Below, piece by piece: positions 16,981 to 25,984 of a stretch of DNA of 64,000 nt; the first letter of the stretch is position 1, and each line of letters opens with the position of its first letter. This DNA is from Cyanobacteria bacterium FACHB-471 (GTDB lineage: Bacteria; Cyanobacteriota; Cyanobacteriia; Elainellales; Elainellaceae). Under the pieces are notes generated by a model. That model saw only the letters and a program-made list of their open reading frames with translations. It searched no databases and had not been told where the DNA came from. The stretch is from NCBI GenBank assembly GCA_014695345.1, contig JACJOC010000111.1, positions 62,001-126,000 on the forward strand, given 5' to 3'. A program made the translations under genes and the position numbers.

Positions 16981-17544
16981 ATGACCTCTCAAATTCTGGT
17001 TGAAAAGAAAAAGCTAGCAAAGCCGCCCCTTCAACTGCACTACTTGGGCGATCGCGTCTTGCGTCAACCCGCCAAGCGCATTAACAAGGTTGACGATGAA
17101 GTGCGCCAGTTAGCCAAAGAGATGCTGCAAACCATGTACAGCGAAGATGGCATTGGTCTGGCAGCTCCCCAGGTTGGAGTTCATAAGCAACTGATCGTGA
17201 TCGACTGCGAGTTAGACAACCCCACCACGCCGCCTTTGATCTTGATTAATCCAACTGTCAAGCAGCAAAGCCGAGACGTTTGTGTTGTTCAAGAAGGCTG
17301 CCTCAGCATTCCAGGTGTCTTTCTAGACGTGACTCGACCTGAAGTGATCGAGGTTTCCTACAAAGACGAGAATGGACGGCCCCAGAAACTAACCGCAAAG
17401 GGTCTGCTGTCGCGGGTAATTCAGCACGAGATGGATCACCTGAATGGGGTAATGTTTGTCGACCGCGTGGATAATGCTCTGTTGCTCAATCAAGAACTCG
17501 CCAAGCACGGATTTTCGACTCAGGCCGTTAAGTCTGTGAGCTAG
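16981..17544 (+). CDS. def: Peptide deformylase
   Basis: A metalloenzyme that removes the N-formyl group from nascent proteins. The 187-residue product carries all three motifs: GIGLAAPQVG (about 57-66), EGCLSIPG (metal Cys) and QHEMDHLNG (two metal His and the catalytic Glu). An N-terminal stretch of about 18 residues (TSQILVEKKKLAKPPLQLHY) precedes the catalytic domain. The C-terminal tail is short. It appears to be a single gene, with the small membrane protein at 17598 following by 53 bp. Confidence 0.97.
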   Translation: MTSQILVEKKKLAKPPLQLHYLGDRVLRQPAKRINKVDDEVRQLAKEMLQTMYSEDGIGLAAPQVGVHKQLIVIDCELDNPTTPPLILINPTVKQQSRDVCVVQEGCLSIPGVFLDVTRPEVIEVSYKDENGRPQKLTAKGLLSRVIQHEMDHLNGVMFVDRVDNALLLNQELAKHGFSTQAVKSVS

Positions 17545-17597
17545 TCCGTTTTCTGCTAAATTAACGAAGTTGGGTGAGCAGAAGCAACGGAGCAAAA

Positions 17598-17792
17598 ATG
17601 ACCCCAAAAAGTAGTGTGTTTCTGGGCGGTTCCTGTGTTGCAGCGATCGCTGCCGTCGGTTCAATTTTTGAACTTTCTTCTGGCACTCCTCAACTGGGTA
17701 CGCTGTTGACGAGCATCATCCTGGCCTTGAGCACTCCCGCGGTAGGGCTGCTGTTTTATGCTGCAGTTCGGGATGCAAGAGCAAACCAGTAG
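17598..17792 (+). CDS. Small two-helix membrane protein
   Basis: 64 residues from the ATG at 17598, which follows CGGAGCAAAA, a good Shine-Dalgarno; an upstream in-frame GTG at 17574 is less likely. Two hydrophobic segments (VFLGGSCVAAIAAVGSIFEL and LLTSIILALSTPAVGLLFYAA) are joined by a short polar loop, with a basic C-terminus (VRDARANQ) placing it in the cytoplasm. No function is known. It lies downstream of def on the same strand. Confidence 0.75.
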   Translation: MTPKSSVFLGGSCVAAIAAVGSIFELSSGTPQLGTLLTSIILALSTPAVGLLFYAAVRDARANQ

Positions 17793-17900
17793 CTACCCCG
17801 AAATGATCGGAAAATGCTGTCAAAATTCGCAGGGTGTTGAGCTTATAGTTAAGGCAGGATATTTGACTCCTACGTCCTCCCTAGCGCAACATCTTCACTG

Positions 17901-19307
17901 ATGACGGGACAATCTTCTCGAAAGGCAGTTCTTCGACAGGTTTCCACCAGTCAACCCGAAGCCAATTCCCTTTTACATTTTCTCTCTCCTACTTCAGAAG
18001 TTCTAATTGGGCGCGATCCGCGTTGTCAGATTGTTCTGGACTCTTTGTCTTATAGCAGTGTTTCCCGTCAACATGCCAAGGTTCACATTGCTCCAAATCA
18101 GGTATCTGGGCAACCGCTAAGCTGGCAGCTTTGCGATCTGGGTAGCGCTAATGGCACTTACTTAAATGGGCAAAGATTACAGGGATGTCGTACCTTGCGA
18201 GAGGGCGATCGCATCGTGCTGGGTCAAAATGGGGCTCAGTTTATTTTCGAGTACCAGGTAATAGAAGGAAGCCCTACCGCAGACTTTCCCCCAATTCCTC
18301 AACCAGTTGTCTTTCCGGGAGCCTATTCAGCCACAGCTCGCCCTGATACACAGGCGGGTCTGAATGCGACCCCGGCGGCTGATGGCGTTACATTGAGTCA
18401 GCTTTTTCCGATTGTTTCAACGGGGCGAGATTTGACTCGCAAAGCATACCTGATACCGGGCAGCATTATCGTTTGCGCCGTGGTGTTGATGTTTGCCTCG
18501 ATTGGCAACACGATTCTGTTTAATCTGCTGCTGGCGCTGCTGTTAGCAGGTGGTGCGTACTACTTTATCTACCAGCTTTGCGGCAAACACAAACCTTGGT
18601 GGCTGCTAGTAGGGTCGGCTATTCTGACGATGCTGCTGTTGCTTAGCCCGGTGTTGAATGTTTTTATTTTTGTGTTTCGCGGTGTGCTTCCAGGTAATGT
18701 GCCGGAGGACATTGAGTCAATTAGCTTTCCAGTCCTGCTAATCAGGATGTTCTTTGGAGCTGGCTTGATGGAGGAGTTGCTGAAGGCGATTCCAATATTC
18801 GTGGCCTATGCCTGGGGAAATCGACTGCGATCGCCCCAACGAGAACGCATTGGTGTTTGGGAGCCTCTGGACGGCATTCTGCTGGGAGCAGCCTCAGCAG
18901 CAGGTTTCACAATCTTGGAGACCTTGGGTCAATACGTTCCGGGAATTGTGAATCAGGTGTCAATTCAGTTTGGAGACGGTCTGGCTGAAGTGTACGCGAT
19001 TCAGCTATTGATTCCTCGCATTCTTGGTTCTGTTGCAGGGCACATGGCTTACAGCGGCTACTTTGGCTATTTTATTGGGCTAAGTATTCTCAAGCCTTCA
19101 AAGCGCTGGCAAATTTTGGGTGTCGGCTATCTCACTGCCTCTGCCCTTCACGCATTGTGGAATGCAACAGGAGTGTTGAATTTGCTGATCTTGACGCTGG
19201 TAGGGGTAATGTCCTACGCGTTTTTGGCTGCGGCAATCTTGAAAGCCAGAACTTTGTCTCCGACGCGATCGCAAAACTTTGCGACTCGCTTCTCACGACT
19301 TCCTTAA
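17901..19307 (+). CDS. FHA domain fused to PrsW-type intramembrane metalloprotease
   Basis: 468 residues in two parts. The N-terminal FHA domain (about 34-120) has GRD (37-39), SRQH (55-58) and NGT (84-86), the phosphothreonine-binding residues. After a linker rich in Pro/Ala come about eight membrane helices. They contain the PrsW motifs EELLK (291-295), FTILE (336-340), H381 and H417 (SALHALWN). PrsW proteases cleave membrane proteins such as anti-sigma factors. An FHA domain suggests phosphorylation-dependent recruitment of substrate or control. The start ATG is 10 residues before the first conserved strand. The gene is convergent with the CHAT cluster. Confidence 0.9.
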   Translation: MTGQSSRKAVLRQVSTSQPEANSLLHFLSPTSEVLIGRDPRCQIVLDSLSYSSVSRQHAKVHIAPNQVSGQPLSWQLCDLGSANGTYLNGQRLQGCRTLREGDRIVLGQNGAQFIFEYQVIEGSPTADFPPIPQPVVFPGAYSATARPDTQAGLNATPAADGVTLSQLFPIVSTGRDLTRKAYLIPGSIIVCAVVLMFASIGNTILFNLLLALLLAGGAYYFIYQLCGKHKPWWLLVGSAILTMLLLLSPVLNVFIFVFRGVLPGNVPEDIESISFPVLLIRMFFGAGLMEELLKAIPIFVAYAWGNRLRSPQRERIGVWEPLDGILLGAASAAGFTILETLGQYVPGIVNQVSIQFGDGLAEVYAIQLLIPRILGSVAGHMAYSGYFGYFIGLSILKPSKRWQILGVGYLTASALHALWNATGVLNLLILTLVGVMSYAFLAAAILKARTLSPTRSQNFATRFSRLP

Positions 19308-19495
19308 TTTGCAGCATACATACCAACTTCTATACCCCTCAAACGCCCTATTCTAGGGACTTGTCGTTACTGCTCAAAGTCCTCCAAAACGGGAGATTTG
19401 AGGGGCGAAATGCGGTGTTCTAAGAGCGATCAGAAAATCAGTGTACAAGGCAGATCCCGGAGTGGGAGATGGGGGATTAAGCAATCCTGTACAGG

Positions 19496-19526
19496 CATGA
19501 TTCTTTCGTCTTGGCAAAGAATCATG
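19496..19526. terminator. Hairpin between convergent genes
   Basis: CATGATTCTTT (19496-19506) and AAAGAATCATG (19516-19526) form a perfect 11-bp stem with a 9-base loop. It lies between the convergent genes ending at 19307 and 19562 and can serve both strands, although the T-tract is weak. Confidence 0.6.
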
Positions 19527-19561
19527 AGTTTGGAACGGAGTTTTGATAATTTTTTGTGTAG

Positions 19562-20185
19562 CTACTCTTGTATAGAGGGGCTAGGAAGCTGGGCGATCGC
19601 ATAGCGAGCAATGGCTAGACTTAGGCGGGCTTGCTCAATTCCTGATAGCTCTGTCCAGGCTGCACAACGAACTGAGCGTAGAGCAGCTTCTAACATTTCT
19701 GTTTCTGCACCTCGCATCGCATAAGCAAATGGGCGGGCAAGCACCTGGAGATCATCTTCACCCCAGTCGGGTAAAAGCTCTTGCACGCACTGCACCAACT
19801 GATCAGCCAGGGAAAGATTGGTTGCAATAATCTGGTTCGCGCGACCAATAATTCTATCTAACAAAGCTTTAGGCACCTGAGCCGAAAACTGTCCAAATAG
19901 GTCTGTACTGAGTGACTCAGCAGCTGTTTCCTGAATTGTGGTCGGTAAAACAGTTTCCCAAAGCTGCTCTAGCTTGTTGGACAGTGCTTGCCCTTGAGCT
20001 GCCAGTTCGACAGCCGACCAACTTGCCTCCACTTCCTGCTCAAGCTCAGCAAAGTAAGCTTCTGCACTTGGTTCGGCTGGATTCCAGGGGTAGGAAGCTT
20101 CTGACTGCAAAATGAGCTGCAGTAGCTCTCGCTCTGCTTGGGCATGAAAAGATGAGGAGTGGGGACGAGCCTGATCGTTTGCCAT
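19562..20185 (-). CDS. Unknown helical protein beside CHAT-FHA protease
   Basis: 207 residues, mostly predicted alpha-helical and acidic, with no recognised domain, signal peptide or membrane helix. The middle region (LLDRIIGRANQIIATNLSLA, DQLVQCVQELLPDWGEDDLQ) and the end (AMRGAETEMLEAALRSVRCA, WTELSGIEQARLSLAIARYA) look like a conserved helical bundle. The ATG follows AGGAGCAACTC, a good ribosome binding site. It is transcribed with the CHAT-FHA gene, 106 bp downstream of it with a palindromic attenuator between. A substrate, adaptor or regulator of the protease is possible, but this is inference. Confidence 0.75.
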   Translation of the reverse strand: MANDQARPHSSSFHAQAERELLQLILQSEASYPWNPAEPSAEAYFAELEQEVEASWSAVELAAQGQALSNKLEQLWETVLPTTIQETAAESLSTDLFGQFSAQVPKALLDRIIGRANQIIATNLSLADQLVQCVQELLPDWGEDDLQVLARPFAYAMRGAETEMLEAALRSVRCAAWTELSGIEQARLSLAIARYAIAQLPSPSIQE

Positions 20186-20267
20186 GAGTTGCTCCTGAAT
20201 GCAATAGCTAACCAGATCTGAACACCGATATCTACAAGGGGGAGTGGGACTGTTCCGTAATTGGCTA

Positions 20268-20293
20268 AAATCTCAGCCAATTGGCTGAGATTT
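20268..20293. terminator. 26-bp perfect palindrome overlapping the CHAT gene stop
   Basis: AAATCTCAGCC-AATT-GGCTGAGATTT reads the same on both strands. On the minus strand it follows the CHAT coding region, includes two bases of its TAA stop, and is followed by TTAGCC. It probably ends or attenuates transcription before the 207-residue gene. Confidence 0.65.
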
Positions 20294-21968
20294 ATCGGGC
20301 GGCAAAAGGATCTTCGATCGAAAACTCTAAAGCTTGACTTTGAGAACTGCCAAACTTGAGCTGAGTCTTTGATTTCAAAGGAACTTCCTGATGGTGAATC
20401 TTGTGCCAGCCGTTGGCATCCAGCACCAGCGTGCCAAAGCGAGAAAAATCTCGGAGGAAGTAGGTTGGCTCTGCAGTGCCCTCCAGGAAAGCATCTCGGT
20501 AGAAAATCTCAGCATGCTTACGGGAAACTCCAGGTTCACCTCGCAGCACCAGATCGTTGCCATCCTGACTGCCAATTCGCATTCTGCCACCGTGAATGCG
20601 CCAAACTCGGCTGGGAGCTGCTAATGAGCGCAAAGATGCTTCGGGTGTCTGCCGTCCAATCCAACTAGGGGAATGGTCGGGGATTTCGGTGACGTTTTCG
20701 GCTAATGGCTTGATTAACTCGCCGTTAAACTCTGGATGCATGTAGAGGACGGGCAACGTCCAGGCGGGCTGGTTGAATTTGTAAAGGGTCAGCAGGTGCT
20801 GTCGAGCGATCGCCATAGCCTCGTCAATCGGTGCTCGTTCAGCTAGCGATCGGGCAAATGCCTGAATAAAGCTGAGTGCTTCCCGATCGGCGATCGAGTC
20901 ACGCATGGCCAACACCGCCGGAACGCCATGATGAATCAGCACCTCCGCCAGGCTGCTGCGGGGAATCGCCTGCTGACTCTGCTGGTCGGGCTGTGCCCCC
21001 CAACAGGCATTGAACACCGCCAGCTTGACGTGGCAGCGAGTTAACACTTGAGCCAGTTCTGTTCCATTTAGGGTGGCATCAGAGCGCAAAAACAGTAAAC
21101 CTCCATCTGGAGCGGGTATCCCGTGTCCAGAGTAAAACAAGACGTTGTAGGTTTCTGTTTCCAAATGATCAATCAGAGCCGCTGCAGTGGGCTGTAAGAG
21201 TGTAGTCACCTCGCAGGGCACAGGCATGGTAAACCCATCACTTGCGTCTACCTCTCCCGATGACTCCAGGATTTTTGACAGCGCCTCTGCCTCTTGCTGC
21301 AGTTTTAGGGCTGGCTGTCCCAGTGAGCCTGAACGGGCTGAACTGCTTGAGGCAGATGGATCTGCATCCTGCCCTAAAACCAGCAAAATCTTGAGTGCTT
21401 GCTCTGGACGCAGGGAAGGAAGCGGGTCTACGTCGCTGGTGGTGCGGCTAAATAAGATCTGTTGGCTGAGGGAAATGGCCTGCTTTCCAGGCTGCGGCTG
21501 CATAATTTCCCAGGGAAGCTCGATCAGGTCGGGGTCACGAATCTCTAGTCGCAGTCGCAGGGGATTTCCCTGTCCGATGGCGATTCCTTGGCTCTGGTCG
21601 AGGCTACTTTGAATCGGACCGTCAAACAGCCAGCGCCATAGGCTAATCCCTAAATGTTGCATTAACCGGCTGCTGTAGCTGGTTCCTTGTGTGGAGGAAG
21701 ATGGCGTTGCCATCATGGGAGTCAATGACGGAGCAGACTGGGGCAGCTGAGCCGGAGAAATTCGAGGGACATCGGGTAGCCCACGTAGCGAAAACAATCC
21801 TTGCCAAGCCTGCCAGGTTTGAGTAAGTTCGCCAGACCACATGCAGTCGTGATGAACATACCCTCCTGGAAAAGGCGCTTGTAAAACCCAAATCGCATAA
21901 TGCTCAGGCTCAGCAGCCTTCAGGCGGGCGATCGCCAAGCTCAAGCAAGGACTCTCAGACACAAACAT
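20292..21968 (-). CDS. CHAT-domain (caspase-like) protease with C-terminal FHA domain
   Basis: 558 residues. An N-terminal conserved block (1-65, with YAIWVLQAPFPGGYVHHDCM) of unknown role is followed by a Ser/Pro linker. The CHAT caspase-like domain (about 110-425) has the catalytic dyad visible as H282 in LFYSGHGIP and C322 in VFNACWGAQ. The FHA domain lies at about 455-555 with RIGSQDGND and VSRKHAEI; the usual NGT turn reads FGT. CHAT proteases cut specific partners, often in stress or defence pathways. The FHA domain suggests a phospho-threonine trigger. The 207-residue neighbour (19562-20185) follows in the same direction. Confidence 0.9.
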   Translation of the reverse strand: MFVSESPCLSLAIARLKAAEPEHYAIWVLQAPFPGGYVHHDCMWSGELTQTWQAWQGLFSLRGLPDVPRISPAQLPQSAPSLTPMMATPSSSTQGTSYSSRLMQHLGISLWRWLFDGPIQSSLDQSQGIAIGQGNPLRLRLEIRDPDLIELPWEIMQPQPGKQAISLSQQILFSRTTSDVDPLPSLRPEQALKILLVLGQDADPSASSSSARSGSLGQPALKLQQEAEALSKILESSGEVDASDGFTMPVPCEVTTLLQPTAAALIDHLETETYNVLFYSGHGIPAPDGGLLFLRSDATLNGTELAQVLTRCHVKLAVFNACWGAQPDQQSQQAIPRSSLAEVLIHHGVPAVLAMRDSIADREALSFIQAFARSLAERAPIDEAMAIARQHLLTLYKFNQPAWTLPVLYMHPEFNGELIKPLAENVTEIPDHSPSWIGRQTPEASLRSLAAPSRVWRIHGGRMRIGSQDGNDLVLRGEPGVSRKHAEIFYRDAFLEGTAEPTYFLRDFSRFGTLVLDANGWHKIHHQEVPLKSKTQLKFGSSQSQALEFSIEDPFAAR

Positions 21969-22137
21969 GTAAAACTGCTGATTCTAGACCCGAACAGATT
22001 AATTTCCTACTAGTCTATATGGTTCTTTTAGAACAAACACACTTTCAGATTGGTTTGATTGATCCAGAGCAGTAGGCGATCGCTTAAATTCTTTAGTGCA
22101 TTACTGTGCTGGTGCGGTTTTGGGCGATCGCCCCACT

Positions 22138-22896
22138 TCAATCAATTTGGCAGACGCTCAGGCGATCGGCGATCGCTTCCATGGTAAAAATGCCAAACTT
22201 GTCTCCCAGGAACGGCAAATGTCCGACGGGGGCACTGAGCGAAAAAGTAATTTCGTCGTAGCGCTTCCATCGGCGGTCTATTAAAAAGCTGGTGGTACGC
22301 CAACCGACCCGACCCCCAAATCTATTCCAGACCTCAGTTTTGTCCCACAGCAGGTTTTGTAGCGGTTGCCAAATCGATGCCTGAACGCTGAAGCCAAAGC
22401 GATCGCCACTGTGTTTGCGCCAAAGCCGATCGATAATTTTCAAGTCTTCACAGGGAATGTCATCAATCCGGTAGCTGGGAAACTGATCGGTCAGCGTTAG
22501 CCCACAGGCTTTAAACAAGGCAAGTTTCGTCTCCTGATCTGCCTCCTGCCATTTGCCTTGAGACAAGACGTGCTCCAGTCGAGTGTAGTGCGATCGCTGA
22601 TAAAACTGCTGCACTGCCTGCTGCACTCGTGGCTCTGGTCTATCCTGCAACAGCTGATAGGCTTCCTGCTGAACCTCAATAGAAGGATCATTCAACGCTC
22701 GAACTACTAAAAACAGTCCCTTTTGTCCATACTTAAGGGATTCCGGGAGAGCTTCCAGGCGATGCTCGGACACTGGGCTAGCTAATCGTCGCTTCACCCC
22801 TTCAAATCCACCTAAAACAACACCGCTTGCCGGAGTTACACCCTGACCGCCCAGGACAGCATCATGGTTTTGAGGTTGATTGAAACTGCTGGTCAT
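22138..22896 (-). CDS. GUN4-domain protein with N-terminal VLGG/HEAT-like module
   Basis: 252 residues. Residues 1-40 carry DAVLGGQ and SGVVLGGFEGVKRRL, and residues 41-105 are a HEAT-like helical pair. The rest (about 109-248) is a GUN4 domain: LSQGKWQEADQETKLALFK, IPCEDLKIIDRLWRKHS, RFGFSVQASIW, GWR and GHLPF. GUN4 binds porphyrins and stimulates Mg-chelatase, but multidomain members like this one are thought to have other, sensory roles. The same N-terminal module is used by the WD40 gene directly upstream (22971-23819), so the pair looks like a duplication with swapped effector domains. Confidence 0.88.
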   Translation of the reverse strand: MTSSFNQPQNHDAVLGGQGVTPASGVVLGGFEGVKRRLASPVSEHRLEALPESLKYGQKGLFLVVRALNDPSIEVQQEAYQLLQDRPEPRVQQAVQQFYQRSHYTRLEHVLSQGKWQEADQETKLALFKACGLTLTDQFPSYRIDDIPCEDLKIIDRLWRKHSGDRFGFSVQASIWQPLQNLLWDKTEVWNRFGGRVGWRTTSFLIDRRWKRYDEITFSLSAPVGHLPFLGDKFGIFTMEAIADRLSVCQID

Positions 22897-22970
22897 AGGG
22901 CGATCGCTGCCAAATTTAGAGATATGAGCAGAAGAAACTATCTTTTAGAAAAACTCTACCTGCTTCTTTC

Positions 22971-23819
22971 TTAGCTTATTCCCCAGACTCGCAGGGTTTT
23001 ATCTTCGCTGCCGCTCAGGAGAATTTGCCGCTTGGGGGCGATCGCCACTGCTGTCACTAGGCTGGTGTGTCCTCTGAGGATGCAGACTTCTCGCCCCGTT
23101 TTAAGATTCCAGATCTTGATCGTGTTTTGGCTGCCGCTGATCAGGTGTTGGGTGGTGCGGTGGCGGGTGGGGCTAACGGTGACGGATGAAATGCTGCGAG
23201 TGGGTAGGTCATCTGCGTCGATTTGCTGTCCAGTTCGCATGTCCCAAGCTTTGAAGACCCGTTCTCTAGTTTTGATCACGAACATGCGGCTGTCGGGAGT
23301 GATGGCGATCGCATACACAAAACTTGGTTCTATGACCTGCATCACTTCCTCCCTCGCCTGCAAATCCCAAACTCTTAGGGTTGCATCACGGCTGCCGCTA
23401 ATAGCGATTTGCCCATCAGGGCTGAGGGCAACGGCAGTAATGCCACCTGCATGACCTGTGAGTGGATAAAGGCATTCAAATAATGGATAAGTATCGTAAT
23501 GGCGTAAGGCGTTTTTTACGGCTGGTTCTTGGCGTTGGCGCAGCAGTGCATAGGCGGCCCTTTGTACCTGAGTGGACTGATCTTGAAGTGCCTGGATGAG
23601 CAGATTTAAGCCTGTCTGACCGTGTTGAGACAGTTGGGCGATCGCTCCTATCCGTTCCTCGGTCAAACTGCTGGACAGTCGCCGCTGGATTCCTACCAAG
23701 CCGCCTAAAACTGCACCGCTAACCGGAGGTGGATTTTGTCCGCCCAACACAACATCGTATTCTTTGGGTTGTTCAGGTTTGGAGTGTTCGGATTTGTATG
23801 GATTGGAGCTTTGCACCAC
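22971..23819 (-). CDS. WD40-repeat protein with the same N-terminal VLGG/HEAT-like module
   Basis: 282 residues starting at GTG. Residues 20-55 read YDVVLGGQNPPPVSGAVLGG and LVGIQRRLSSSL, and then come HEAT-like helices to about 105, closely parallel to the GUN4 protein that follows. The remainder is about four WD40 repeats (LTGHAGGITAVALSPDG, SGSRDATLRVWDL, LRGHTSLVTAVAIAP, SGSEDKTLRVWGI), too few to close a full propeller alone. It may pair with another chain or be a shortened member. The gene lies 74 bp upstream of the GUN4 gene on the same strand, so an operon is likely. Confidence 0.85.
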   Translation of the reverse strand: MVQSSNPYKSEHSKPEQPKEYDVVLGGQNPPPVSGAVLGGLVGIQRRLSSSLTEERIGAIAQLSQHGQTGLNLLIQALQDQSTQVQRAAYALLRQRQEPAVKNALRHYDTYPLFECLYPLTGHAGGITAVALSPDGQIAISGSRDATLRVWDLQAREEVMQVIEPSFVYAIAITPDSRMFVIKTRERVFKAWDMRTGQQIDADDLPTRSISSVTVSPTRHRTTQHLISGSQNTIKIWNLKTGREVCILRGHTSLVTAVAIAPKRQILLSGSEDKTLRVWGIS

Positions 23820-23896
23820 AGCTAGACGAATGCATCTGTTCTAGTGTGACGGATTTTGCTGAATAGATAGGAGGCGCTATTCTGCAAAGTACCTGT

Positions 23897-25825
23897 TCAT
23901 GATTTGGTTTTAGGACTGCTGTAGTTTGCCACTAGACGCGCCAACACATCCAACGCTACAGGTTTAGGTAAATATGCTGCGGCTCCGGCTTGCAGACAGG
24001 TCTCGCGATCGCCCGCCATCACCATTGCAGTCTGTACCACAACGGGAATCGACTTATACTTGGGGTTAGCCCGAAGCTGCTTGATGAGCGTAAGTCCGTC
24101 TACATCAGGCAATCCGACATCCATCAGGATCAGAGCAGGCAGCGTATTTTTCAAGCAAACCCAAAATTCTTCTGGATTTTTTGCCCAAAGCACCTGGTAG
24201 CCCAGCTTTGCTAGATAAGTCAGGATAAGTCTGGCACTCGACACATTGTCTTCCACGACTAAAATCGGCTTGCCCAAGGTTGGAGGAGGAGTTCTGCTGC
24301 TAGGGCTAATGGGTACAGTCGGGCGATGGGTTGCGTCACTGGGGTTTGAGGTTGGTCGAGGACTGGGAATAGAAGGCGGGGTCGGTCGGGAAATTTCCGG
24401 TGTTGGGGTTTCTGGAGGCGATTGGCGATCGCCCACCGCTGGGGTCAGCGGCAACACTAATGTAAATTGAGAACCGTGATTCAGTTCAGAGTGAACTTCG
24501 ATCCGCCCACCATGAAGTTGTGCGAGCTTTTGGCTCACTGCTAACCCCAAACCCGTTCCTTCATGCGTTCCTACGACTTCATTGAGATGGGTATAGGGTC
24601 GAAACAGCTTTGCCTGCTGCTCTTTGCTTATGCCTGCACCCGTATCCCAAACGCTGAAATGTAGAAACACCCCAACCAGATTTACTCTTAAGCCGACGGT
24701 TCCAGATGGGGTAAATTTCACCGCGTTAGACAGCAGATTCAACAGCATTTGCTTCAGACGCAGTGGGTCTGCAACAAAAGTTGTAACGCTGGAATCAAGA
24801 TCTATCCGAAGTTGTAGCCCTTTTGCATGGGCTTTCTCTGCAATCAAGGTCATCAGGTTATGGCACAGATCTGGAACGTGAACCGTTTCCCTTTGCAGAT
24901 CAAGCCGATCTGCCTCGACTTTTGATAGGTCAAGGATGTCGTTGACTAGCGCCAAGAGATACTGACCGCTGCTGAGAATGGTATTTAAGTAGTCTTGATG
25001 GGCAGTCAGGTCAGAACTGTGGTTTTGGTGAAGCAACTGCACAAACCCCAACATGGAGTTGAGTGGTGTACGAATTTCATGGCTGGTGCTGGCTAAAAAC
25101 TCGCTTTTAAGCTGATTGATCCTTTCTAGCTCTCGAATCCGGTTTTCTAGTTTGTGACACTGAGGGCAGTCCAGTTGCAGCAGTTGAATTTGGCTGATGG
25201 CGATCGCACATTGTTGGACGACTCGCTCGATTAAGTCCAACCAGGCTTGGTGCAGCAGAGGGGCGTCTGGCAGAGTGGCAGGGGAGACAATCAACCAACC
25301 CACTAAGCCGCGACTCGTTTGAATCTTCCAGGCAGTCTGCCAGTCAGATGACCCCTGCTGAAAATCTTGGAGAAACAACGTTTCTCCTGGACTGAGCCGT
25401 GCCTGTAGCCCTTGGAGCCAGGATGCATTTGCCGGTTGGCTATGACGACGAGACTCTAGCGGGGCAACATGACAAACCTGAAAAACGGTTGTTGAAGGGG
25501 AAGGAGTGGTGTCAAACCGCGAATCAGGATCATGCCAGGGCAGCGCGATCGCCACAACGCCATTTCCTAGAGCAGCTCTTAGCTCATTCACGACAATGTG
25601 AAAAAGCTCAGCCGCAATCATGTCCTTTTGCCCCGATTGAAGCGAGCGATCGCGAGACAACAAGCGTAAAAGCTGATTGTTAATCTGCTGAGTTAGCTGG
25701 TTGCTGTGACGCTCCAGCCACAGCTGTGTCTCAAGCTGGTCTTTAGGATTAGGTAGTTCTGTACTAGGAGCTTGCCCATGAGGTGCAGACGGCTTAGGGG
25801 CTGACAGGTTTGAATGCTGGTTCAT
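23897..25825 (-). CDS. Hybrid sensor histidine kinase with C-terminal receiver
   Basis: 642 residues from the ATG at 25825; a GTG at 25861 is an alternative. The N-terminal 210 residues look like a GAF-type sensory region (LLHQAWLDLIERVVQQCAIA), then a short coil with two Cys (LDCPQCHKL). The kinase core follows: H box SEFLASTSHEIRTPLNSMLG, N box LLNLLSNAVKFTP, G1/F/G2 in VWDTGAGISKEQQ and HEGTGLGLAVSQKL. A Pro/Ser-rich linker leads to a receiver domain with VVEDN, LILMDVGLPDVDG and YLPKP. No membrane helix is visible, so it is cytoplasmic. No output partner is adjacent. Confidence 0.94.
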   Translation of the reverse strand: MNQHSNLSAPKPSAPHGQAPSTELPNPKDQLETQLWLERHSNQLTQQINNQLLRLLSRDRSLQSGQKDMIAAELFHIVVNELRAALGNGVVAIALPWHDPDSRFDTTPSPSTTVFQVCHVAPLESRRHSQPANASWLQGLQARLSPGETLFLQDFQQGSSDWQTAWKIQTSRGLVGWLIVSPATLPDAPLLHQAWLDLIERVVQQCAIAISQIQLLQLDCPQCHKLENRIRELERINQLKSEFLASTSHEIRTPLNSMLGFVQLLHQNHSSDLTAHQDYLNTILSSGQYLLALVNDILDLSKVEADRLDLQRETVHVPDLCHNLMTLIAEKAHAKGLQLRIDLDSSVTTFVADPLRLKQMLLNLLSNAVKFTPSGTVGLRVNLVGVFLHFSVWDTGAGISKEQQAKLFRPYTHLNEVVGTHEGTGLGLAVSQKLAQLHGGRIEVHSELNHGSQFTLVLPLTPAVGDRQSPPETPTPEISRPTPPSIPSPRPTSNPSDATHRPTVPISPSSRTPPPTLGKPILVVEDNVSSARLILTYLAKLGYQVLWAKNPEEFWVCLKNTLPALILMDVGLPDVDGLTLIKQLRANPKYKSIPVVVQTAMVMAGDRETCLQAGAAAYLPKPVALDVLARLVANYSSPKTKS

Positions 25826-25984
25826 AGTCTCAGGCTGGGATGTGCAACGTTGACATGGCACAATTCACCCTGCTGCGAGTCTAATCGATCACCATAGCCT
25901 CAGCCCGAACAGTGAAACTCGCTCATCAAAAGCTTACAGAAATTTGCCTCTGATTAAGCTGCTTACGGGCGAAATTAAAGCTTT

